Shown here: positions 21,161 to 33,200 of the stretch, one piece after another | Layout: every line of letters begins with the position of its first letter | How positions within the stretch are numbered: the stretch's first letter is position 1 | Origin: Schoenoplectus triqueter | Taxonomy: Eukaryota; Streptophyta; Magnoliopsida; Poales; Cyperaceae | Direction: 5' to 3' | DNA: 64,000 nucleotides | Assembly (NCBI GenBank): GCA_964058805.1 | Contig: CAXKVV010000206.1 | Coordinates: forward strand, 372,001-436,000 | Translations under genes and position numbers: made by a program | Notes under the pieces: generated by a model | Database searches by the model: none | What the model was told of the DNA's origin: nothing | The model's input: the letters and a program-made list of their open reading frames with translations, nothing else

Positions 21161-21757
21161 TTAACGGTTTTACATTAAATTAAAAAATTAGTTAATCATT
21201 TTTTATCTATTAATTGATATTTAAAAAAACTAAGAAATACATTCTCATATGATTAATACTTAATACTTAATTAAATTAAGTAAAAATAACAACTACAACA
21301 TTAATTAAGAACTTAAAAGTTAAAAATCTTAAATTATACTAAATTATTACATGATGTATTTGTTTTTTTATTTTTATTAAGGCGTTAATTTATATCAGAA
21401 AATAAAAGATAAATAAAAATTTAAAGTCATTAACTATTAAGATTTGAAATAAAATAAATTTCAGTCGTTAAATGTATTTTTTTTAAATTTAACATTTTTA
21501 ATGGTTTTAACGAATTTAACATGAGATAAAATAGTTGAATCACAGAAAACCCATTAAATCCATTTTTTCTCAAAAATTGAACGTCAGAGTCTCTCAAAAT
21601 CATTATTTCTTTGAAGTTTCACCCTATACTCCCCTAAACAAAAGATAGCATATAAAGATAATAAATAGTTTCTATTATTCATATTTAGACTATAAGTATA
21701 TGAATAAAACTCTAATAAAAATTATTGATTGATCTCGTATACCATTATTTACAATTA
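21161..21757. other. AT-rich non-coding stretch
   Basis: No gene, RNA or clear repeat border is seen. It is low-complexity AT-rich DNA. Confidence 0.5.
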
Positions 21758-22238
21758 GGAATGCAAAAAAAAAACATAATTCATTTGGTTTTAATTTGAG
21801 TTCGGTTTGTTCGACTAAATCTTTTTGTTAGTTCGATTCGAGCTTGGTACAATAACTTTTTAATGAACTAATTCAAGTTTGATTTATAAATGTTTGATGT
21901 GTAGTTATTTGCATATATTTTGACAATTTTGTCAATAATATATATAATAATATAATTATTTTATTATAAAATTAAGAAGATATTATTAATTTATTATTAA
22001 ATTAATAAATATTAGTTTTTATTTTTAATATAGAATTAATAAAATATTAATTATATTAGCTCTAATTATTAATAATAGTATGAAAATAAATGTAAAAATT
22101 AAAATAATTGAGTTTATCTAGAGTTCAATTTCAGTTCGAGTTTGATTTAGCTCGAGTTCAATTTAGTTCAAATTAATTCCAAATCAAATTGAAAACACTA
22201 TTTACTTCGATCGAATTCTATTTATTTGCAGCCCTAAT
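21758..22238. mobile_element. Probable hAT-derived element (taggaatgca ... tgcagccta)
   Basis: The left end TAGGAATGCAAA pairs with the reverse complement of the right end, TAGGGCTGCAAATA. The interior carries gagttcggtttgttcga / gagttcaatttcagttcgag words as in the element at 18077. Target duplications are only partial (about 6 of 8), so the borders are tentative. Confidence 0.45.
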
Positions 22239-22439
22239 ACAAACTTGTAAAAAAAAATTATAGTATGAGCAATCAAAAAATAAGTGAAAAAAAAATATTC
22301 AGTACAAGTAAAACCTCTCCATCCCCTTCTCTCCTCATTTTCTCTCACGTGTAACTCTCATCTTCCCTACCTCTCTCTGTCTCTCTCCCTTTTTCGTATT
22401 TTTTTCTACTTTCATCAACCCTTCTTACTCCGTCTCTGT

Positions 22440-23277
22440 TCGGACCTTACACCGGTTAATGAAATAAATATTGTGATAATACCCAAGGTGGGAAGTTCAC
22501 AAAATGTGACATATTTTCGGCCCATAAGTGTAATAAACTTCGTCGCAAAGATAATTTCTAAATTGTTGGCAAACAGATTAAGTAGGGTTTTACCAAACTT
22601 AATTCATCATCACCAAACCGCATTTGTCAAGAAGAGGCAAATCTCAGAGAATTTCTTGGCCACCCAAGAATTATTGCACCACATTCATTGCTCCAAACAG
22701 CCGGCTATGAAATAAGATGGATTTCTCAAAGGCATTTGACTGTATCAATTGAAATTATCTATTCAACGTCCTCCGTGCGAGAGGTTTCACTGCCAAATGA
22801 CTAGGTTGGATTAAGCAACTTCGTAGCTTATCTTCTTCCAAAGTGGTCATCAGCGAGGAATATACGGCCACAAGCGAGGCTTGCGGCAGGAGGATCCTCT
22901 ATCGCCGATGTTATTCATTTTGGCAGTAGACACCCTGCAATGAATGCTCCAGGCAGCAAACAACCTCTTCAACAGCCTATCACGACTAAAATCACAAATG
23001 CAGTCACATCAATGCAATATGCACATGATACGACACTCATAATTAATGATGAGGCTGGCTCTCTAATTACAATGGAGCTCATTTTGAGAATATTAGGAAG
23101 GATCTTAGGGCTCGCATTAACTTTGAAAAAAGCATTTTCATTCCTTTCAACATCAATGATGAAACCACCATCATGGTAGCACAAGTTATGGGCTGTTAAC
23201 GCAAGCAAATGTTGATTACCTATTTGGGACTGCCAATGACCATTATCAAACCGAACAAAAGAACATTCATACCACTT
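22440..23277 (+). pseudogene. L1-type LINE reverse transcriptase, 5' part (broken)
   Basis: Frames on the plus strand give plant L1 reverse-transcriptase motifs in order: IPKVGSSQNVTYFRPISV, IISKLLANRL, HHHQTAFVKKRQISEN, then after a frame change MDFSKAFDCIN, DPLSPMLFILAVDTLQ, and MQYAHDTTLI where a live enzyme has YADD. Stops and frameshifts separate the blocks, and the aspartate pair is damaged, so it is dead. The fragment is cut at 23277 by the copia element and resumes at 27950. No endonuclease domain is seen upstream, so the copy was probably 5'-truncated. Confidence 0.8.
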
Positions 23278-23549
23278 TGATAGATATCAAGAAATGTAAA
23301 CGAGAGAAAGGGAAGTCTTTCTAATTGTATTATTCTGTCTTATCTGTTGCAATCTACAATGTTCCTATATTTATAGTAATCAATACATCCAGCTGTCATA
23401 TGGAGTGAATTGAAACGAAAACAGACAAATTGAAAATGCTAAACAGAATTCTGTTATTCTACAGATAGTATACTCAAAGATCTTCTGTGGCTGTGAGCTG
23501 TAGCCACGTTTGTTGTATTCCACTGTCTTGAACATGTTGTATGTTAACA
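23278..23549 (-). repeat. 3' LTR of the copia element
   Basis: It is 272 bp, starts tgatagatatc and ends gtatgttaaca when read on the plus strand. It matches the other LTR except for g versus a in catccRgctg/catccaactg. The ORF stop codon overlaps its inner edge. Confidence 0.97.
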
Positions 23550-26500
23550 CCCCCCCTCAATCGAAGCAGGGACAACACACAGTTTGAACCTGAGTAGATT
23601 GAATCGTGTGGAAGATAGACTCTTGGTGAGAATATCGGCCACTTGATCCTCTGTTGAGATGAAACGCACCTCTAAACGTTGTGAGGCAATAAGATCTCTT
23701 ACAAAATGAACATCTAGTTCAATATGTTTTGTTCGAGCATGAAATGCTGAGTTAGCTGCTAAAAAGGTTGCCCCGAGATTGTCACACCAAAGTATAGGCT
23801 TGGAGCTTTGAACATTCAACTCTTGTAATAAGGAACCAAGCCAAACAACCTCAGCTGCCACTGAAGCAAGAGCACGATATTCTGCCTCAGTGCTTGATCG
23901 AGCCACTATTGATTGTTTCTTTGAAGACCATGAGATTATATTATTTCCAAGGTACACACAATAGCCTGTTGTTGATCTACGGTCATCAATTGAGCCTCCC
24001 CAATCCGCATCAGCAAAGGCATGAACTGTGAGATTGTCAGAAGGTGTAAGAAGAAGACCAAATTGTAACACACCTTTGAGATAACGCAAAATACGTTTTA
24101 CAGCTTTCCAGTGATCCTCAGAGGGAGAATGCATGAATTGTGATACTCGATTTACTGCAAAGGAGATCTCAGGATGGGTGATAGTGGCATACTGTAAGGC
24201 TCCAACAGTGCTCCTATATAGGAATGGATCTGCCATAGGTGTTCCTTCAAAACGAGTGAGACTTGTAGAAGTAGCCATAGGAGTTGAACAAGGATTAGAA
24301 TTTGTCATGTGTGCTTTGTTTATAATATCAGTGATATAGGATTTTTGAGATAAATGAATTCCATCAGCAGTGACAGTAGCTTGAACACCCAGAAAATAGC
24401 CAAGAGTACCTAGGTCCTTTATAGTAAAATTTGCATGCATTGCACTGATGATGGCTTCCACTTGTGCCAGATTGGAGCCTGTGATCAAAATATCATCGAC
24501 ATATACCAATAAAAACAAGTGATTGTTGTTTGAATTGATATAGAAGAGAGATGGATCAGACTTAGAGGATTTGAACCCATTTTGGAGTAGAAAATCATGT
24601 AACTTTCTATACCACTCCCTTGGACTTTGTTTCAAGCCATAAAGGGACTTTTTCAATTTGCAAACGTGGTGAGGTTTATCTGGGTCAATGAACCCTGGAG
24701 GTTGCTTCATATAAACTTGTTCATGGAGATCTCCATGTAAGAAGGCATTATTAACATCGAGTTGCTTAATTTCCCATTTGTTAGCTAAAGCAATGGTAAG
24801 AATTGTTCTAATTGTGGTTGGCTTTACAACAGGACTGAAAGTTTCAAGATAATCCAAACCATACTCTTGATTGTACCCCTTAGCAACTAGTCTTGCTTTG
24901 TATCTCTCAAGAGTACCATCAGCTTTCCTTTTTAACTTGAATATCCACTTGCATCCTATGACATTCTGATTGGAAGAGGGAGGAACAAGTTCCCATGTCT
25001 GATTTTGTGCTAAGGCAGTGAGTTCTAGTGCCATTGCCCTTCTCCAATTGGGATCTTTTTGAGCCTGAGTGAAGCAAGTAGGTTCAGCTAATTGTGTATT
25101 GGTTGTCAGAACATGGTCAGGAAAGAGTCTGACTCTTCTTGTGTTATCTCTAGACCTTGTCACCATTGTGTGAGTGGAGATGGAACTACTAGGAGGGACA
25201 GGAACAGGAGCAGGAGTGGATGGAACTGTTGAAGGTGGTACACCAGTAGAGGAGGGTAGAATTGTCAGAGATATAGGCTGAGAAGAAGAAGAACTGACAA
25301 CATTAGGTGTGGAGTTAGTATCATCAGCAAATGGAAAGATGTGTTCATGAAAAATCACATTTCTGGAGATGTATATTTTATTGGTTGGTCTATGCAAGCA
25401 TTTATATCCTTTGTAAATAGTGGAATAGCCCAAGAAAATGCATGGCAATGATCTATCTTCTAATTTGGATGTGGTGTAAGGTCTGAGACATGGATAGCAT
25501 AAGCATCCTAACACTTTGAGAAGAGTGTAATCTGGTTGTATGGAGAAGGCTCTGGTGAAAGGGATTTCATTATTTATAGCAGCAGAAGGCAATCTATTGA
25601 TTAGAAAAATGATACTTTGAAAGATATCATCCCAGAAGGATAGAGAAAGTGATGCAGCTTTTAATGTAGCTAGTCCCAATTCAACCAGGTGTCTGTGTTT
25701 GCGCTCAACTAGTCCATTTTGTGCTGGGGTATAGGGGCAGGAAATTCTGTATTGTATCTCTGGAAATTGCCTCATTATAGGTTTGAACTCAGTGCCACCA
25801 TCAAGTTGCATTTGTTTAATAGTAGTAGAAAACAAGTTCTCTACCCTATGTTTGAAAGTAATGAACAAATTGATGACATCACTTTTGGATTGACAGGGAA
25901 AAATCCAAGAAAACCGAGAATAATCATCCACAAACAGCACATAAAATCTATTTCCATTATGAGACACTGTTGGGGATGGCCCCCATACATCAACATGTAC
26001 TAATTGCAACACTTGAGAAGTTGTACTAGTACTAAGAGTAAAGGGAAGTTTATGTGACTTGGATCTTTGACAAGCATCACAAACAGTCACTTTATTTGAA
26101 GGAATGCAATTTGAAACTACTAAATGCTTCATAACAGATGGAGAAGGGTGACCAAGCCTTTGGTGCCAGAGATCTCCATTCTTGTGCTCAGCAACACAGA
26201 CAGAGAGGGTAGAGGGGCAAACTCGGTATAAACCTTGAACAAGATTAGCTTGAAGTAAAACCTTGCTTGTCCTTGGATCCTTGATAAAACAACCAGTAGA
26301 ATTGAACTCAATTAGTAAATTGTTATCCTTCAACAATTGAGAAACGCTAATGAGATTTTTGGTGATGGTTGGCACATATAACACCCTTGTCAGCACAATT
26401 TGAATAGAGGTTGAGGTAGTAAAGGTACTGGTACCGATGTGTGTAATAGATAGAGAGTCACCATTACCTACTTTCACCACTTCTGAACCCTCATAAGGAA

Positions 26501-27614
26501 GAAAGGATGTTAAAGCATTGATATCCTTAGTTATATGAGTAGACGCACCAGAGTCCAAGAACCAGTCTGTATTAGAAGCATCTGGTATAGGTTCTGTTAG
26601 TAAGACTTGAGGTGCATCTGTTGTGTCAGCCTGGTTGTTGCCTTTGTACCTATGCCGGCACGTTTGTGCAGTATGACCTGTTTTGTAACAGATCTGGCAC
26701 ACAGGAGGAGAATTAGTTGAGTAGTGTGAAGAATTTGGTTTAGAATTACCTCTACCATAACCTCCTGATCCTCTTCCTCCTCTATAACCTCTTCCTCCTC
26801 TTCCTCTGTTGCCTGAGTTGTAGTTTTTCTTGAAATTGGCAAATTGTTGTGCTAGGAACACTTTAAACAGTTCTTGATCGTTATCAACACTGTTGCTTGA
26901 ATCTTTGTCAGATATGGATTGAAGTGATACTTGAACTTGCTTGGAGAACTGAGATGCCAGTAGTGCTGTAGCACTGCCATCAGTGAATTGAGATTGAAGA
27001 CGAGATTCATATGTGAGTAGTTGTGCTCTCACATCGGCCATAGTCAGATTGTTTGCAGAAGAGGTCAAGGTTGTGACTAACGGGTTGTATTCAGATCCAA
27101 GACCCGCAAAGACACATAGTACCAGATCCATTTCACTGATGTCATGCCCTATTGTTCTTAATTCATCAACAATAGTTTGGATCTGGTTTAGATAAGCAGA
27201 ACATGTTGAACCTCCTTTCTTGAGCGTTTGTAACCTTGTTTTCAGTTCAAGCACTTGAGACTGAGATCGATTTGCAAACAACCTGTGTAATGTCTGCCAT
27301 AGTGAAGCTGTTGACTCACATCGTACTACTTGAGAGAACACTGGTGCCGTGAGGGAGGATAATAACCAGGCTAGGATCAATTGATCTTGTCTCTCCCATT
27401 CTTCATATGCTGGATTTGAGGTAGTAACTGAGCTGTTACCATTTGTAGAGGTGATTGTCAGATCTGGCGCAGCTTTAGAACCATCGAAATAGCCAAAGAG
27501 ACCATGACCTTTGACAATAGGAATGATCTGAGATTTCCAGATGAGAAAGTTATTCTCATCTAGTTTATGTGGAAGATTATAAGAGAGTTGAGAGGGATTA
27601 ATGGCGTTAGCCAT
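23544..27614 (-). CDS. Copia Gag-Pol polyprotein, intact, 1356 aa
   Basis: Single-frame polyprotein in copia order. The Gag region (1-about 300) opens MANAINPSQLSYNLPHKLDE and has a glycine/arginine-rich stretch. A CCHC zinc knuckle CQICYKTGHTAQTC is near residue 306. The protease site DSGAS is near 355. The integrase HxRLGHPS..C..CQRSK zinc motif begins near 483, with catalytic-core text HVDVWGP and VDDYSRF near 540. Reverse transcriptase has LVAKGYNQEYGLDY, QLDVNNAFLHGDL and the active-site YVDDILITG near 1040. RNase H has ADADWGGS and WCDNLGATFLA near 1272. Reading ends with a TAA that overlaps the LTR by a few bases. Integrase before reverse transcriptase marks Ty1/copia; the organisation resembles the RE1/Retrofit type, but the lineage is tentative. 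No frameshift or stop is present. Confidence 0.97.
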   Translation of the reverse strand: MANAINPSQLSYNLPHKLDENNFLIWKSQIIPIVKGHGLFGYFDGSKAAPDLTITSTNGNSSVTTSNPAYEEWERQDQLILAWLLSSLTAPVFSQVVRCESTASLWQTLHRLFANRSQSQVLELKTRLQTLKKGGSTCSAYLNQIQTIVDELRTIGHDISEMDLVLCVFAGLGSEYNPLVTTLTSSANNLTMADVRAQLLTYESRLQSQFTDGSATALLASQFSKQVQVSLQSISDKDSSNSVDNDQELFKVFLAQQFANFKKNYNSGNRGRGGRGYRGGRGSGGYGRGNSKPNSSHYSTNSPPVCQICYKTGHTAQTCRHRYKGNNQADTTDAPQVLLTEPIPDASNTDWFLDSGASTHITKDINALTSFLPYEGSEVVKVGNGDSLSITHIGTSTFTTSTSIQIVLTRVLYVPTITKNLISVSQLLKDNNLLIEFNSTGCFIKDPRTSKVLLQANLVQGLYRVCPSTLSVCVAEHKNGDLWHQRLGHPSPSVMKHLVVSNCIPSNKVTVCDACQRSKSHKLPFTLSTSTTSQVLQLVHVDVWGPSPTVSHNGNRFYVLFVDDYSRFSWIFPCQSKSDVINLFITFKHRVENLFSTTIKQMQLDGGTEFKPIMRQFPEIQYRISCPYTPAQNGLVERKHRHLVELGLATLKAASLSLSFWDDIFQSIIFLINRLPSAAINNEIPFTRAFSIQPDYTLLKVLGCLCYPCLRPYTTSKLEDRSLPCIFLGYSTIYKGYKCLHRPTNKIYISRNVIFHEHIFPFADDTNSTPNVVSSSSSQPISLTILPSSTGVPPSTVPSTPAPVPVPPSSSISTHTMVTRSRDNTRRVRLFPDHVLTTNTQLAEPTCFTQAQKDPNWRRAMALELTALAQNQTWELVPPSSNQNVIGCKWIFKLKRKADGTLERYKARLVAKGYNQEYGLDYLETFSPVVKPTTIRTILTIALANKWEIKQLDVNNAFLHGDLHEQVYMKQPPGFIDPDKPHHVCKLKKSLYGLKQSPREWYRKLHDFLLQNGFKSSKSDPSLFYINSNNNHLFLLVYVDDILITGSNLAQVEAIISAMHANFTIKDLGTLGYFLGVQATVTADGIHLSQKSYITDIINKAHMTNSNPCSTPMATSTSLTRFEGTPMADPFLYRSTVGALQYATITHPEISFAVNRVSQFMHSPSEDHWKAVKRILRYLKGVLQFGLLLTPSDNLTVHAFADADWGGSIDDRRSTTGYCVYLGNNIISWSSKKQSIVARSSTEAEYRALASVAAEVVWLGSLLQELNVQSSKPILWCDNLGATFLAANSAFHARTKHIELDVHFVRDLIASQRLEVRFISTEDQVADILTKSLSSTRFNLLRFKLCVVPASIEGGC
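23550..23565 (-). promoter_or_regulatory. Polypurine tract
   Basis: On the minus strand this reads TTGAGGGGGGG or similar directly before the 3' LTR. That is the expected position and composition for the plus-strand primer of a copia element. It also encodes the last residues of the polyprotein (EGGC). Confidence 0.75.
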
Positions 27615-27660
27615 GGCGAATTTTAGATTTTGGATCAGACTCAGGTGTTACCCTTTGTGA

Positions 27661-27672
27661 GCTCTGATACCA
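27661..27672 (-). promoter_or_regulatory. Primer binding site, tRNA-iMet
   Basis: Immediately inside the 5' LTR the minus strand reads TGGTATCAGAGC, the classical complement of the plant initiator methionine tRNA 3' end used by copia elements. Confidence 0.95.
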
Positions 27673-27944
27673 TGATAGATATCAAGAAATGTAAACGAGA
27701 GAAAGGGAAGTCTTTCTAATTGTATTATTCTGTCTTATCTGTTGCAATCTACAATGTTCCTATATTTATAGTAATCAATACATCCAACTGTCATATGGAG
27801 TGAATTGAAACGAAAACAGACAAATTGAAAATGCTAAACAGAATTCTGTTATTCTACAGATAGTATACTCAAAGATCTTCTGTGGCTGTGAGCTGTAGCC
27901 ACGTTTGTTGTATTCCACTGTCTTGAACATGTTGTATGTTAACA
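27673..27944 (-). repeat. 5' LTR of the copia element
   Basis: It is 272 bp with the same termini as the 3' LTR. The transcription start of the element would lie here, reading toward lower coordinates. Confidence 0.97.
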
Positions 27945-29357
27945 CACTTGTTGAAAGGGTAGAGCAGAGGTTGCATGGGTGCGTAGGCAGGCAAATATCA
28001 CCGGGAGGACGACACCAGCTCATCAACTCGGTGATGACCTCAATTTCCATACTAGCATGATGTGTTTTCGCTTACCTGCATGGGTAATTTTAAGGATCGA
28101 CAAAATTAGACGAAATTTCTTGTGGATGAAGAATGAGAGACACAAATGGAGTTCATTGGTTGAATTGGGAAGCTGTTTGTCTTCCCAAAAAAAGTGGACT
28201 CAGAGTGAGGAACTTGGCTTTGCATAATATTTCCTTGCTCTTCTGTTGGTGATAGAAGCCGTACTCAGAAACCGCCTCCTTATGGTCCACTTTCATTATC
28301 AAACTATATTGGAATGACAGAACTCTCGAAGGACCAATGATATGGATTAAGCGGGGCTCCTTTTTCTGGACGCAAATGCAGAATTTAAAACGCTACTTCC
28401 ACTGGTCCACTGAATGAAGCATTGGAAGCGGCAAAAGAATCTCTTTTTGGTTTGACTCGTGGGCGGGAATGCCACTAAGTGGTATCTTCAACAAACAACA
28501 TCGATAACAAAATGAAAGGATCTCTCTCAGCGAAGCAGCACAAGTGCTACCACGATTGCTTCCAATTTGAGAAGAATGGAACATCAACATGTAGAACCTC
28601 AAATTCAGCGATGTCTCTTCTCAGATGGACAAGATGTCATAACCTGGAGTTGGGAGGCAACAATATGTACTCTGCTAAATCTATTTACGAAATGCTTTCA
28701 ACCATAGGTCAAACAAGATCGCAACATGGATGGATCTGGCACGCTAAAGCAACACCGACAATTATGATCTTCGGTATATTTCTGCTCATGGGGCGTTTGA
28801 TGACACATAATCTGATGGTGAGATGTAACATACCAACAGACATGGCATGTCTTGTGTGCTGATGACACATTGGAGACGACCACACATTTCTTCTTCACTT
28901 GCCCGTATGCTATTAGGATATGCGTGACTTTGAAATCTCATTAGAGAAGAACATTGATAATACAAACAAACGATATCCATAGCATCATAGTAACATCTCG
29001 CAGAAATGCACGAGGGACCGGTTTCAAGGCAACATGGGAGACAATTCTTTTGGCAACCTGTTGAGCAATATGGAAAGAGCGAAACGCGATGATTTTCAAT
29101 GCAAGGACTGCCACCATGGCAGAGCTGTTAGTACAAAGAATTCTGGAAGAAGTTGAGCTCTGGGGCGTATTTTGCTGATGCTGAAGGAAGGAGTCACAAC
29201 TCACAAGGTTTATGGTTCGACTTGGATTTAGCTAGGTTTTTGCTAGGATTACTAGTGTCAGGTTGTGTGAGTTGGTCCAGGTTTTTATGATGTTTTGTAT
29301 TATGGCATTTATTTGTAAAATTATGTTGACACTCACTGTCAACTTTTTTAAAAAAAA
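27945..29357 (+). pseudogene. L1-type LINE, 3' part with zf-RVT region (broken)
   Basis: This continues the LINE that the copia element split. Frames give VEQRLHGCVGRQISPGGR, then LPAWVILRIDKIRRNFLWM, then after a frame change NWEAVCLPKKSGLRVRNLAL, and finally the zf-RVT-like segment GWIWHAKATPTIMIFGIFLL. Stops and frameshifts are frequent. The copy ends in an A-run near 29350-29357, the expected 3' tail. Confidence 0.8.
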
Positions 29358-30248
29358 TATTAATTATTAGTGGTATTTTGATAATTAAATGATTTTGGAG
29401 TGATATTAGAGCAGCAGTGAATTTTTGAATGACATTTTAACAATTTTGAAGCTTTGAAATGACACATTGACAATTTTCCCTATATCTAATATTGAGTATA
29501 AGTATAACTGTATAAACAAGGAGTGTACAACTTGAAATGCAAAATCAACTCTCTATTTATATCATTATAAGATTCTACCATTTCAGCAAAATTCAGTTAT
29601 ATTGTTTAGATATTTAGTTTATTTAAATTACCTAGATTTTTTCCATGTTCTTTGACTTGGATAAACTGAGATATATTCAACTGGTGCTTAGCTACCCCAG
29701 TAGACTTTTCTTGTTTACTAAAATGAAACATGAGTACAGAATGAGGCATTCCTCCGTTGGCCAACGGTCTTTTAAGCATCTCTTTACCTATTGGTGAGCT
29801 GACGCAAGTTATTGAGCTTCTCCATGTGACCATGTCATTAGATATTCCAAACAAAACAAGTTACAAATTTGCAACTTCATTTGTTGGATGTTTAAAAAAT
29901 ACAACTCCTGTTCGGGAAAAAAAATGTAATTGAATCATTATGCCATCTTCCACTATTTCTAATTGTTAAAAGGATTGTTAAACATATATTATTTATTAAC
30001 CACGCATGTTAAGGCATAACCTTACATCACGTTAGCGGCTAGCTTATATCCTTTAGACATAACATAGTACAGATGTACGCACATAAAACATGCCAAAATA
30101 TTCTTGATTTGACAAAATAACTACTAGAAACTACCCACTTTGCAGGTACTGGTCATACTTTACACATCCCCCCCCCCCCAAAAAAAAAAAAAAAAAAAAC
30201 AAAATACAACCACCCCAAACAAAACAATATACTTAAACCTAATATAAC
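29358..30248. other. Intergenic stretch beyond the 3' end of paralogue B
   Basis: No gene is seen. A poly-C to poly-A run lies at about 30168-30199. The interval separates the L1 relic from the last exon of the minus-strand gene. Confidence 0.5.
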
Positions 30249-33200
30249 TCATCCTTGAACTTCCACCACCACCGAAGCTCCGGAGGAATCATACTCTTCA
30301 TCTATGTCATTCTTGATAATTATAAATGAAATTTCACATAGCAACTAGGGTTGCCATATAACTTACAACACAATCACTGAGCTACATGGAACCAAAGCAT
30401 TTCATGTTTGACCTGGGTTAAAACAAGAACAAAACTCTCATCCATTACCAGCAGCAATTCATTATCTAGAACTATTAAGCAGGTGGGTTGGTCATATTGA
30501 TGCTGCCTTTCAAGGTGGTGATGACATAGCAAAGCTTTGGAAACAAGAACATTAAATGGTTTACCTAAACTCGATTGAGGTCATGCACTTATGGTGACCC
30601 TTATTTATTTGAAGATTGTGGAAATTTACCAAAAAAAAAAAATACATTACTGGAATCTGAAAATAAACTGATTTTCTTTATTCACTGAAAGAAAGGACAT
30701 CCTTACCATGAAATTGCAGACAGGACTTATCCTTAACAATGAGCAAATTCTAAATTACTGATTATTGAGAAACATGGATAAACTGAAAAGGGCACAAGGA
30801 TACTAGATCAAGAAACAGATCAACAGATTTCTGGTCACCTCAGTCAGTATTTAAAAAAAAAAAAGGACAAACCAACACTGAGTTGCTTTTTAATTTTTTT
30901 AAGCCTATTCCTTTCCTAAATAATGAACAAGGACCATTTGCCATTAATATTTTAACACAGACGGTCCAATTAAAATGATTGACAGAGGACTCTTAGCATT
31001 AGGGACAACTTTGTCAACTTGCACATCAGATGCCTGATATAATCTTATAGTACAATTCACTGAAGCATCCTATACATACCTGTGTGTTTTCTCAAGAAGC
31101 CTGGAGGAACCGAGCTCATCTGATCAGAGAGGTGCTGCTGGGTTGATATGAACTGTTGCATAGCCATCATAGTGCTTCTCATTCGGTTCATCTCCTCCTC
31201 CATATCCTTATGCCTTTTTTCCATTTCCTTCATTTTATCCTTCATAAGATCTGGTGGCTCACTCTTCGGCAGCATTGAATCAGCCACAATCTTCTTCTCC
31301 ACTTTACTTTTTCTTTCACTTGAGTCCAAGGAGTACATCTTTAGTGGAAGAGGGCCAAAGGTCCGAACATACTTTCTGTCATTTCCTCCTAGGACATTGG
31401 CTAGTAAGTCGTTGCGAGATTTTCTGTCACTTGACTCCTCTCCTTTCTTCAGCTCCTCTTGCAAGCGTGACTGTCCAATGGAAATAAATTAGCAATGACA
31501 ACAACAACATCACATTTTATTATATTTGCAAGGGCAAACAAAAGAAAAAAAATAACAATATTTTATTATATTTGCAATGACAACAACAACATCACATTTG
31601 CTATATAGCATGGCCACACCTGAGATTATGACACACCCATGTCAAGACAAGTACCAGATATTGACACCACACATCCTGACACGCCTCTGACATGGTCAAC
31701 AGATATGCACAATACTCAGACACGTGACCATCCTGGATTGGGACACGTCAGACAAGATCCATCACAGTGTGATTCATACTTTGCTGGGACACACAGAGAA
31801 TGACCCATTTATTGGCACAAGAAACTGCTTGGAGGCATGACCAAGCTTGAATGACCCATATTGGCACAAGAAACCAACCAGAAGACCAATTCTTTGATTG
31901 TATGTTAGAATTTTAGTATGATAGATATGCTTATGTATTCTCTACAGGCATAAAAATCAGAATTATAACTGTGCATGATATTTTACTTCTCTGCTTCATA
32001 AGATTTTTGAGAACCCCAAACCAACAAAGTACAATTCTGCCAGAGGGCCATATTTAAGAAATAACAATTAGAAATGCTTTTCATGCACACGTTCTGTGAT
32101 TTAAAAAAATGAAATTAAATATATCTATAATGTCTTCTGAATTATGAAATTTTAGAAAACAGTTTTTATGTACATTTACACTATAGCATGTTTTATAGAA
32201 TAAAATTTATTTTGTATTAAAATTCAGACATGTCCCAAGCCATGCCATATCCTTGTTTTCCAGGAGTCATATTAATGCCAATTCCTGTTGTGTGAACATC
32301 CGTGTCCTTGCACACTATAAAATTAGGCTCTAAGATATACACAATGTCACAATGTTTATTTCTATATTAAGTCATGTAATTTGGAAATATTTAAAAAATT
32401 CAAAAGAATAAAATCAATATATCTTATGATTACAAAATTCACCAAACATACTTATGAATATTTATAATGTAGTATTATATTCTTTAAACTAAAAAATATT
32501 AAACTTAGGCCATGCCTACATGCTGTATCTTTATTAGTGCCACATGGCAAAAAAGACATCTCAATTTGAGTTGCGTATGTAAGGTTCCGGATGAAAAAAA
32601 ATTTGCCCCAGTACACAAGATCAACCAATCATGAGTGGTAAATATATAAAAGGGAAAAAAATAGAAACCTACAATGCATCTTCTACTTTAATTGATAAAA
32701 TGAAAAGATTATGTACTCATTTTAGAAAGCATACAATTATTTCAGCTGATTCTTCATTGAGAGTTGTCCCATCTCTACGTGTGCGAGTCAAAATGAACAT
32801 CTCAGCCCGGCTGAGCTCCTCCTTATTAGGCGTTTTCATCCTCTAAAAAAAAAAGAAAAAGATAGGAGCTTAGACTTATACGTCAAAACTCTGCAAGTAC
32901 AAAAAAGGTAAAAAGAAAAAAAAAAGCAGTACTCTCAACTGAACAGCAAATCACAGATATTAACCTCCTCTTCGCGAATTCGTGCAAAACTCTTTGTTCC
33001 AGTTGTATGCACAGTCTTCAATTTCATTCGGCATGCTTTGTTGACAGCACTCAGTCTCTGCACTTGTAAAAAACAAAGTTCAATGGAAATGAAGAAATTG
33101 GAAATTTAAGAGAATGTTCACTCCAAAATGTATGTTCTGGACATTACAACAGCCCCCCTACATACCAACAAAAGCAAGGAATTCTAAGATAAAAAAAATA

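Larger units (their letters stand above)
23273..27949 (-). mobile_element. Full-length Ty1/copia retrotransposon, 4667 bp, nearly identical LTRs
   Basis: The element occupies 23278-27944 on the minus strand. LTRs lie at 23278-23549 and 27673-27944 (272 bp each, TG...CA). My base-by-base reading finds one difference between them. The 5-bp target duplication CACTT is at 23273-23277 and 27945-27949. A tRNA-iMet primer site and a purine-rich tract are both in place and the single ORF of 1356 codons is unbroken. The element looks recent and structurally able to move. It lies inside an L1 LINE relic. Confidence 0.97.
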
